Positions 5,818 through 11,725 of a DNA stretch of 11,725 nt are shown here, piece after piece (position 1 is the first letter of the stretch; every line of letters starts with the position of its first letter). Location of the stretch: contig CALJCU010000407.1 in assembly GCA_938023885.1 (NCBI GenBank), forward strand, positions 1 through 11,725, written 5' to 3'. This DNA comes from an uncultured Prevotella sp. (GTDB taxonomy: Bacteria > Bacteroidota > Bacteroidia > Bacteroidales > Bacteroidaceae). The notes under the pieces were generated by a model. That model had not been told where the DNA came from, ran no database searches, and saw only the letters and a program-made list of their open reading frames with translations. The translations under genes and the position numbers were made by a program.

Positions 5818-7809
5818 TTATTTCGTTGTATCCTGCTCGTTGATGAACCCGTGGCGGTAAGCGTAGAGGAGCTCCTCAAGATCAGCGATCTGCGCCCGCA
5901 GTTCCTTACCCTTGTCAGTATCGGCCACAAGCATACGACGCTGCGACATCTCCACGATTTGTGTCGTCGACTTAATATCCGTACCACGGAGAATAGCATC
6001 CTCAGTGCTTGTGAACGGCTCATGCTGAACGAGCTGGAAGCCACGACTGTGATAGACAAGTGTGTATCCTGCGATACCTGTCTCACGGTGATAAGCCTGC
6101 GAGAAGCCACCGTCAATGACCATCAGTTTACCGTTGGCCTTGATGGGACTCTCTCCCTTGACCGCTTTCACGGGGACGTGACCATTGATGATATGGCGGT
6201 TAGGATCGGTGATACCAAAGGCTTTCATGATATTGTCACAGATCTCCTCCTTGTCACGCAGCACAAAATAGTTGCCTTTTTTCTCCTCATGTGTCTCCTT
6301 CTCGCGGATGAAATAACGCTCGAAGGTCGCCATCTTCGACTTGTCGAAAAGCGGACTGTCAGGACCGCACCACAGATACATGAAGTAGTCGATGGCATAG
6401 TCTTTCTGCTCCGGCGTAGAGTCGCTCTGGAACGCACTGCGGATGAGCATCCCCACATCGGTGAAGAGCTGCTGACCACTGCACGAATGACCCGGATAGA
6501 TCTCCACTTCCTTCAGTGATCCATCCTCATTGAGGGGAATGGAAGCATGGAAGAGAAGGTTATTGTTCCAGATGGCGTACATACAACCATGGGAGAGCAT
6601 GAGACGGATATGCCTGTGAAGCTTCTCACTGACCTCGAAACTGTGGTGAAGTTTCGCCACGAGGTCAGCCTCCTCCTTCGTAAGTGTATCAGGATCCTTG
6701 GGGTCTACTGTAGGGAAGGAGCAACTCGTCAACTCATACTCGTTACCGTCGAGCATGATCGTGCCCTTCTTGTAGTTGACAGCATTGAGGAGCTCACGGT
6801 CCTGCATCTTCCATTCGGGGTGTTTCTTGTAGAGCTGACTCTCAAGCTTGAACTGTATCACGGCAATGGCCTTATGCTCCTTGGCAATGAGCTGTCGTGT
6901 CTTGTCATCGATAGCTGCCGAGCCTCCGTCCGTCTTTGGGAGGAACTCCGTACAGGGATCGTCTCCGTAAGCCTCCATGGCGAAAGTCGCCAACGGCACG
7001 AGGTTGATGCCATAGCCATCCTCGAGCGTCACGAGGTTGGCATAGCGCAGGGAGAGACGGATGACTGACGCCATGCATGCGTCGTTACCTGCTGCAGCGC
7101 CCATCCACAGGATATCGTGGTTGCCCCACGTGATGTCCCACGAATGATAACCTTCGAGGAGATCCATAATACGGTAGGCACCTGGGCCACGGTCGTAGAT
7201 GTCGCCGAGGATATGCAGTTGGTCGATAGCCAGACGCTGTATGACATTGGAGATAGCCACAATAAAGTCATCAGCACGCCCTGTAGAGATGATGGTGTCG
7301 ACGATGACGTTCACATAGTTGGCTTTGTTCTTATCCTCGGGACGCTCATGGAGCAACTCCTGGATGATATAAGAGAAGTCCTCAGGCAGTGATTTGCGTA
7401 CCTTTGAACGAGTGTATTTACTTGATACATCGCGACATACGGCGACAAGGAGATGGAGTGTGATATGGTACCAGTCGTTGATGTCAGGTTCCGAAGCCTT
7501 GACAAGTTCGAGCTTCTGCTCCGGATAATAGATGAGGGTGCAGAGCTCGCGCTTTTCCGCATCACGGAGCGTGTTGCCGAAAAGCTCATTAACTTTTCGC
7601 TTGATGTTTCCTGATGCATTCTTGAGGATATGCTGGAAAGCCTCGTATTCTCCGTGCAGATCTGCTACGAAATGCTCCGTGGCCTTCGGGAGATTGAGAA
7701 TAGCTGAAAGATTAATAATCTCTGTGCTTGCTGCGGCTATGGTAGGAAATGAATGGGAGAGCAACTGCAAGTAACGCATATCACTCTTTATGTCGTAAAT
7801 GGTGTTCAT
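5818..7809 (-). CDS. fbp: fructose-1,6-bisphosphatase, class III
   Basis: Hydrolyses fructose 1,6-bisphosphate to fructose 6-phosphate, the committed step of gluconeogenesis. The 663-residue length matches the class III (FBPase_2) family of Firmicutes and Bacteroidota, which is unrelated to the E. coli type. It has the metallophosphatase metal motifs: DLHGE (50-54), GDIYDRG (202-208), GNHD (229-232) and INGHVPVK (541-548). A conserved DGGFSQAYHRETGIAGYT segment (566-583) follows. The first residues (MNTIYDIKSDMRYLQLLS) fit the family, supporting the start chosen. It lies 77 bases after the GT-B-like gene in an AT-rich gap (7810-7887) where I see neither a consensus promoter nor a terminator, so it may be transcribed together with the two genes before it. 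Confidence 0.97.
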   Translation of the reverse strand: MNTIYDIKSDMRYLQLLSHSFPTIAAASTEIINLSAILNLPKATEHFVADLHGEYEAFQHILKNASGNIKRKVNELFGNTLRDAEKRELCTLIYYPEQKLELVKASEPDINDWYHITLHLLVAVCRDVSSKYTRSKVRKSLPEDFSYIIQELLHERPEDKNKANYVNVIVDTIISTGRADDFIVAISNVIQRLAIDQLHILGDIYDRGPGAYRIMDLLEGYHSWDITWGNHDILWMGAAAGNDACMASVIRLSLRYANLVTLEDGYGINLVPLATFAMEAYGDDPCTEFLPKTDGGSAAIDDKTRQLIAKEHKAIAVIQFKLESQLYKKHPEWKMQDRELLNAVNYKKGTIMLDGNEYELTSCSFPTVDPKDPDTLTKEEADLVAKLHHSFEVSEKLHRHIRLMLSHGCMYAIWNNNLLFHASIPLNEDGSLKEVEIYPGHSCSGQQLFTDVGMLIRSAFQSDSTPEQKDYAIDYFMYLWCGPDSPLFDKSKMATFERYFIREKETHEEKKGNYFVLRDKEEICDNIMKAFGITDPNRHIINGHVPVKAVKGESPIKANGKLMVIDGGFSQAYHRETGIAGYTLVYHSRGFQLVQHEPFTSTEDAILRGTDIKSTTQIVEMSQRRMLVADTDKGKELRAQIADLEELLYAYRHGFINEQDTTK

Positions 7810-7887
7810 AATTAGTAATTCGTTATAATATTATACTATTAATAATGTATTAATGTAATAATGGCTGTGTAAATTGTAAATAAGTGG

Positions 7888-9072
7888 TTAATAATTGTAC
7901 TGTCCAAATTTCGTCATTGCGATGAAGAGTCGCTTTGTTCTCGCTCCCTTCTTGGGCTGGAAGATCCAAAAGCCCTCAGGAAAGCCAAGGAAAGTAGAGA
8001 GGATAGACGTGAGGCGTGAGGCAAAGTCATCGATGCCCAGACGTCCCAACATATCCCGCACGGAGTCCTCGTCGACATCCAAGAAACGCATCAACTGATA
8101 GACATCAGTGAGGTGCGACAACGGCATAGTGTGGTGCTGCAACTCGTAATGGAGATTGAGCAGTGCCAGACACAGTTGCTGCTCTGCCTTGCCATTGTTG
8201 GAGAAGACATCCTTCACCTTGTTCTTCAGCAGCAAGTTCTTGGAGAGCAGTGTCTCCGTCACCAGTTCTCCATCGGAGTACTTCGACTTGCCCTCAAAGC
8301 GGTCCATCTCCTGCATGTTTAAAGAAGGACAAGGTACCTGGAACGCATCTAAAGCCCGCATGAGCTGACCCGAGACATGCTCCTGATCAGCATAGAGAAG
8401 GAGGCGGCGCCAGTCCTCATCCTTAAAAGCGGAGATACCGTTAACGATAGCCTCTGCTCCATCCTGATGCAAAGCCGGATTGAGCGCGGGAGCATGTGGA
8501 TCGATACCTGTCTGCAGGAGTATACCTATGAGCTCCTGTACCTTGGATTGGATGAAGAGCTGCACATTGGAGTCGATGACCTTACGGTACAGCGCCTCTA
8601 TCTGTGAGGCTGCTGACATGAACGTTATCTGACTCGTGAGCACAGGGTTCTTTACGACTGCTACCCGCTTGTTCCATCCGAGACTGGTAAAGGTCTCATG
8701 CTCAAGTTTCCCACAGACATGCACCAAGGCAGCGTGCTCCACGAGATGACGCTGACGCCGGAAAAGGATAGAATGCCGATGACGCTCCGTCTCCCACGGC
8801 TGTAAGCCGCCCAAGGGCGTGAGCACATAAGGAATGCCATGCGCATAAGCCCGCTTCGAAAGCTGGCATGCTTCACGACTCCAACATCCGAAAAAATGGA
8901 TGATGTCACAGCCGGAGAGCTGCTCCGCGACATGATGTCCTCCTGCAACGTCCTGCAAGTCAACAGTTTCCGAGAAATTCTTCGAGAAGTTCTCGGAAAG
9001 GCCCTTCACAAGGTCATGGTTGATACACACTGCATTGACGGAGTGAGGAATGAAAAGCAGAACCTTCAGCAT
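7888..9072 (-). CDS. half-GT-B protein: GT4-like N-terminal domain fused to an unknown helical domain
   Basis: A 394-residue, apparently cytoplasmic protein. Residues 1-145 look like the N-terminal (acceptor-side) Rossmann domain of family 4 glycosyltransferases: strand MLKVLLFIPH, a DIIHFFGCW motif (56-64), GIPYVLTPLGGL (79-90), and a linker LEHETFTSLGWNKRVAVVKNP (123-143) matching the place where such enzymes read 'vipNGvd'. The expected second Rossmann domain, with its Glu-containing nucleotide-sugar motif, is not recognisable. Residues 146-394 instead look mainly alpha-helical and polar, with no repeat or known motif that I can name, ending LGFPEGFWIFQPKKGARTKR...GQYNY. It starts 9 bases after the GT2-like gene, so the two are surely one operon. 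The function is unknown; a carbohydrate- or partner-binding role is inference. Annotating it simply as a glycosyltransferase would overstate the evidence. Confidence 0.75.
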   Translation of the reverse strand: MLKVLLFIPHSVNAVCINHDLVKGLSENFSKNFSETVDLQDVAGGHHVAEQLSGCDIIHFFGCWSREACQLSKRAYAHGIPYVLTPLGGLQPWETERHRHSILFRRQRHLVEHAALVHVCGKLEHETFTSLGWNKRVAVVKNPVLTSQITFMSAASQIEALYRKVIDSNVQLFIQSKVQELIGILLQTGIDPHAPALNPALHQDGAEAIVNGISAFKDEDWRRLLLYADQEHVSGQLMRALDAFQVPCPSLNMQEMDRFEGKSKYSDGELVTETLLSKNLLLKNKVKDVFSNNGKAEQQLCLALLNLHYELQHHTMPLSHLTDVYQLMRFLDVDEDSVRDMLGRLGIDDFASRLTSILSTFLGFPEGFWIFQPKKGARTKRLFIAMTKFGQYNY

Positions 9073-9081
9073 GATAATACG

Positions 9082-10266
9082 CTACTGTTTATGTGTCGTG
9101 AAGTCGAGCTTGTCGGCGAACCTATAACGCAGCCCGTAAATGAGGTTTCTCCATACGATGGAGAGGCAGTACGGATAGATGAGCAATGCCGGGACCTGCT
9201 CGCCAAAGGCTGACATCGCCTTGCAGCCGAACACTGTGCGCAGCACGATGCCCAGGATGAGAGCCAGCAGAGCAGCAGTCAAGAGGATGACGTTCACCGT
9301 CGCGGCCCCCCATACGATGCCGACAAGCGTGAGAAGAAACGAGAGGTGCAGCGCTATCTGATCGAGATTGAACCACACACGATGCGCAAAGCTGCGCTTC
9401 AGCCACTTACGTGTCTCACGATAGAAGATATGATCCGCCATCCATACAGAATGCTCGGGAGCATCATCGAGGATCCACGCCGCGCCGCGTGTCTCCAAGG
9501 CTACCTTGCCCTTTTTCGAGTATTTGTTCACGAGAAAATCGTACTCGCCATGAATAAGGTTCAGGTTCCCGAGGAATCCGTCCTGCTTCATGAACATTGA
9601 CTTGCGGATCATTATGTTCGGTGCCAAGGCTGCATAGGCATTGCCCCGTGCTGTCTCCCGCATGAGATAATAAGCCTCATTGAGCCGCTCGAAGCGCTTG
9701 AAAGCAGAGGCTTCATCTTCATACCCTCCATAGCCTACGACGAGCTGCGTACTGTCCGTACAGTTCTCGGCCATCGTCTGAAGCCATATGTCAGAAGCTG
9801 GCTTGGAAGTGGGCTCCGTCATCACAAGCCACTCTGTCTTAGCCGCTTTGACACCCAATGTCATGGCGAGTTTCTTACGACTCACGTAGCGCGACGACTG
9901 AGGGATATAAGTAATGTAGAGGCTACAGTCGCCCGGATCCTTGTCGAGTTGCTGCCGGAAGCGCTTGAGCACATCCTCGGTCGCACCCTCGCCCTCCTCT
10001 ACAACGATAATGATCTGGAATCCCGCAGGATATTTCTGCGCCATGATAGCGGGCAGGTTACGCTCCAGTGCCTCCGGCTCATCGTGTGGCGTAAGGATAA
10101 CGGAAAGCGGAGGAAGAGGGTCCGGACCTTCCTGCTGCTCCTCCTTCTCCCACTTGCTCTTGCTGAAGCGCAAATAAGGACTAATGAATGATGTGACAAC
10201 GGCAACCACCAACAGCACAGCGCTGCTGATGATCGTAAAATTGTCAATACTGATTGTATAAGTCAT
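9082..10266 (-). CDS. membrane GT2-like glycosyltransferase, atypical active site
   Basis: A 394-residue protein with a membrane anchor at about 11-30, a cytoplasmic GT-A domain (about 50-290) and hydrophobic segments near 303-320, 322-342 and 358-371. The GT2 pattern can be followed: LSVILTPHDEPEALERNLPA (54-73) in place of the usual 'VSVIIPAYNE', IIIVVEEGEG (85-94), VVGYGGYE (176-183), and HGEYDFLVNKY (239-249) at the position of the catalytic 'GEDxDL'. The metal-binding DxD is missing: where 'DADxxP' is expected the protein reads MTEPTSKPASDIWL (149-162). The 'QxxRW' region is only loosely matched by RETRKWLKR (283-291). It resembles a Bacteroidota GT2 family I know only from memory, but is degenerate. 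It may use another donor, work without metal, or be inactive. It leads an operon with the half-GT-B gene and perhaps fbp. The start at 10266 gives a sensible membrane anchor. Confidence 0.82.
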   Translation of the reverse strand: MTYTISIDNFTIISSAVLLVVAVVTSFISPYLRFSKSKWEKEEQQEGPDPLPPLSVILTPHDEPEALERNLPAIMAQKYPAGFQIIIVVEEGEGATEDVLKRFRQQLDKDPGDCSLYITYIPQSSRYVSRKKLAMTLGVKAAKTEWLVMTEPTSKPASDIWLQTMAENCTDSTQLVVGYGGYEDEASAFKRFERLNEAYYLMRETARGNAYAALAPNIMIRKSMFMKQDGFLGNLNLIHGEYDFLVNKYSKKGKVALETRGAAWILDDAPEHSVWMADHIFYRETRKWLKRSFAHRVWFNLDQIALHLSFLLTLVGIVWGAATVNVILLTAALLALILGIVLRTVFGCKAMSAFGEQVPALLIYPYCLSIVWRNLIYGLRYRFADKLDFTTHKQ

Positions 10267-10303
10267 TTTATTTGAAAGCCGTTAAAAACAACTTAGTTTT
10301 GTA

Positions 10304-10372
10304 GAAGCTCAGAAGTTCAGAGGTTTTGTCATTACATATACATTTGACTGAGCTTCCAGACTTCCGGATTTC
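10304..10372. repeat. inverted clusters of degenerate 8-bp repeats
   Basis: In the 146-base gap between lysA and the GT2-like gene, three 8-mers in a row (GAAGCTCA, GAAGTTCA, GAGGTTTT; 10304-10327) face three in the opposite orientation (TGAGCTTC, CAGACTTC, CGGATTTC; 10349-10372) across a 21-bp spacer. GAAGCTCAG (10304-10312) and CTGAGCTTC (10348-10356) are perfect complements and could pair in RNA. No T-run follows, so it is not a clear terminator for lysA. I see no consensus promoter for the GT2-like gene in the gap. Confidence 0.6.
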
Positions 10373-10412
10373 TAAACCAACCCATTTTCATTTTCATCCT
10401 TTCTAAGTTTCT

Positions 10413-11573
10413 CTATTTAAGATTCTCTGTGACAAGGCCCTGTGGGAGTGGACGGCAGTTGTACTGGCTCGCCATAATTTCTCCGTAGGCACCTGTGGAA
10501 CGTATTGCAAGGAGGTCGCCACGCTTACATCCTGCAATAAACGTATCTTTGGCAAAGACATCACTTGACTCGCAGATAGGACCCACGATGTCGTAGGCCA
10601 CAGGAGCAGCTTCACTCGTGAGGTTCTCTATCTTGTGAGCGGCATGATACAATGCCGGGCGGATGAGGTCACTCATACCCGCATCCACGATGCAGAACTT
10701 CTTGCTCACGCCCTGCTTCACATAGAGCACCTTTGTGATGAGACTTCCCATCTGCCCAACGATGGAACGGCCAAGCTCGAAGTGAACTTTCTGTCCAGGA
10801 AACAACCGCAGACCTTCGGCAAACGTCTTAAAGTATGCCTTGAAATCAGGAACAGGATCAGCCTCGGGATCATCATAGTTGATGCCCAAACCTCCACCGA
10901 CATTAATGTTTTCCACCTCGATATTCTTCGACTTGAGAATCTCCTGTAACTCATTGATACGCAAGCATAACATCTCAAAGTCGTCCATCTCCAGGATCTG
11001 ACTCCCGATATGGAAATGCAAGCCGATGAACTTCACGTTCTCCATCTCATTGGCACGTTCGATGACCGGCAGCATATCGTTCATCGCAATGCCGAACTTA
11101 TTCTCAGCGAGACCTGTCGTGATATTGGCGTGGGTATGCGCTCCCACCTCAGGATTGATGCGGAAGCAGACGTTGGCTATCTTCCCTTTTGCCTTGGCCA
11201 GCTCATTGATAACCTCGAGCTCGGGAACGCTCTCGACATTGAAGCAGAAAATATCCGCATCCAAAGACGTGTTTATCTCCCAGTCGGCCTTCCCCACGCC
11301 TGCGAACACGATGCCATCGTGGCGGAAGCCTGCTTTCATTGCAGCCTCTATCTCTCCCCCACTCACGCAGTCGGCACCAAGTCCGGCCTCGGATATTATC
11401 TTTAATATTTTCGGGTTGGCATTGGCCTTGACAGCATAGTGAACAACGAATCCAGGGTACCGCTCTGCCTCCTTCTTCACTTCTTCCAACGTCCGGCTGA
11501 GAAGTGCGGAGTCATAATAATAGAAAGGTGTGCGCATGGAGCGGAACTTTTCTATTGGGAATGTATTCGTCAT
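10413..11573 (-). CDS. lysA: diaminopimelate decarboxylase
   Basis: Pyridoxal phosphate enzyme that decarboxylates meso-diaminopimelate to L-lysine, the last step of lysine synthesis; cytoplasmic, a dimer in known relatives. The 386-residue protein shows the fold type III barrel with the cofactor lysine in VHYAVKANANP (Lys49), GLHFHIGSQI (184-193, His188), the phosphate-binding GGGLG (226-230), the substrate-side ELGRSIVGQMG (266-276), and the C-terminal domain with the catalytic-site Cys334 in GPICESSDVFAKD and the GAYGEIMASQYNCRP segment (361-375). The start codon lies 15 bases after the aspartokinase stop, so the first and last enzymes of the pathway are co-transcribed. There is no Shine-Dalgarno motif before it; the leader is A-rich, as is usual in this phylum. 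Confidence 0.97.
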   Translation of the reverse strand: MTNTFPIEKFRSMRTPFYYYDSALLSRTLEEVKKEAERYPGFVVHYAVKANANPKILKIISEAGLGADCVSGGEIEAAMKAGFRHDGIVFAGVGKADWEINTSLDADIFCFNVESVPELEVINELAKAKGKIANVCFRINPEVGAHTHANITTGLAENKFGIAMNDMLPVIERANEMENVKFIGLHFHIGSQILEMDDFEMLCLRINELQEILKSKNIEVENINVGGGLGINYDDPEADPVPDFKAYFKTFAEGLRLFPGQKVHFELGRSIVGQMGSLITKVLYVKQGVSKKFCIVDAGMSDLIRPALYHAAHKIENLTSEAAPVAYDIVGPICESSDVFAKDTFIAGCKRGDLLAIRSTGAYGEIMASQYNCRPLPQGLVTENLK

Positions 11574-11588
11574 TTGTCTTGAATTCTA

Positions 11589-11725
11589 TTATCTAAATAA
11601 TGTGTCGCTCAGGCTCTGCAATGCTCGCTTCTTGTCAGCTTCCTTGATGAGGAAAGAGATATTGTAGTTGGAGCCGCCGTAGCTGATCATACGCACAGGG
11701 ATATCCTTCATGGCATCCGTAGCGA
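11589..11725 (-). CDS. lysC: aspartate kinase, C-terminal end (partial)
   Basis: Only the last 44 residues are present; the frame is open to the window edge and ends with TAA at 11591-11589. The peptide contains IPVRMISYGGSNYNISFLI, the last strand and loop of the ACT regulatory domain of aspartokinases (a lysine-binding region in the feedback-inhibited LysC type), followed by a short KEADKKRALQSLSDTLFR tail. Aspartokinase makes aspartyl phosphate, the entry to the lysine, threonine and methionine routes. Position directly before lysA supports a lysine-specific enzyme. The symbol is inferred from that neighbour, since the fragment alone cannot separate lysC from other aspartokinase types. Confidence 0.85.
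   Translation of the reverse strand, partial: ATDAMKDIPVRMISYGGSNYNISFLIKEADKKRALQSLSDTLFR

Noticed and set aside
7399..7406. A plus-strand TACCTTTG matching the -7 promoter box, inside fbp
   Set aside because: No TTTG about 20 bp upstream, no gene on that strand downstream, and a conserved coding stretch explains the sequence.
10332..10397. A 21-codon minus-strand ORF (starts MKMKMGWFRNPEV) after lysA, with an AGG upstream
   Set aside because: Most of its codons lie in the degenerate 8-mer repeat array, it is very short, and it matches nothing I recognise. Chance is the simpler explanation.
1..11725. Search for mobile elements, CRISPR arrays, defence or toxin-antitoxin genes
   Set aside because: No transposase, integrase, phage, repeat-spacer or toxin-like pattern was seen; nearly all coding space is assigned to housekeeping families.

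Overview
The window looks like an ordinary chromosomal segment from a Bacteroidales bacterium, most likely a Prevotellaceae member. The evidence is a tRNA promoter of the Bacteroidota type (TTTG, 20 bp, TAccTTTG), starts mostly without Shine-Dalgarno motifs, a class III fructose-bisphosphatase, and the block ftsX-DUF3098-uppP-truB-queA-folK, which I recognise from memory as typical of Bacteroidales. I see no phage, transposase, CRISPR array, toxin-antitoxin pair or defence gene.

Layout. On the plus strand the left end holds the C-terminal third or less of pyruvate:ferredoxin oxidoreductase (nifJ), then a terminator, about 290 bp of non-coding DNA rich in short inverted repeats, and a tRNA-Cys(GCA) gene with its own promoter and a strong terminator. 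Everything else is on the minus strand and converges on that terminator. Read in the direction of transcription, from right to left, there are three groups: (1) the tail of an aspartokinase (lysC) and lysA, which are the first and last enzymes of the lysine/diaminopimelate route; (2) a membrane GT2-like protein, a half-GT-B-like protein and fbp; (3) ftsX, a DUF3098 membrane protein, uppP, truB, queA and folK. From DUF3098 to folK the genes are tightly packed: three junctions overlap by 1 to 4 bases (TGATG, ATGA, TAATG), which points to translational coupling.

How the genes fit together. Groups 1 and 3 supply cell-wall functions (diaminopimelate/lysine flow, undecaprenyl phosphate recycling, control of septal wall hydrolysis), tRNA maturation (pseudouridine 55, queuosine) and folate synthesis. 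Group 2 pairs gluconeogenesis with two proteins that resemble glycosyltransferases but lack expected parts.

The parts most worth a second look are: the two adjacent atypical glycosyltransferase-like proteins, one with no recognisable donor-binding half and the other without a DxD motif; a QueA that departs from the family in several conserved motifs; a short FolK whose last codons fall in a 7-bp tandem repeat; a pair of GGAATATTCC palindromes one helical turn apart upstream of the tRNA-Cys promoter; and an array of degenerate 8-mers between lysA and the GT2 gene. I found no clear new multi-gene system. Family comparisons are from memory, without database searches.
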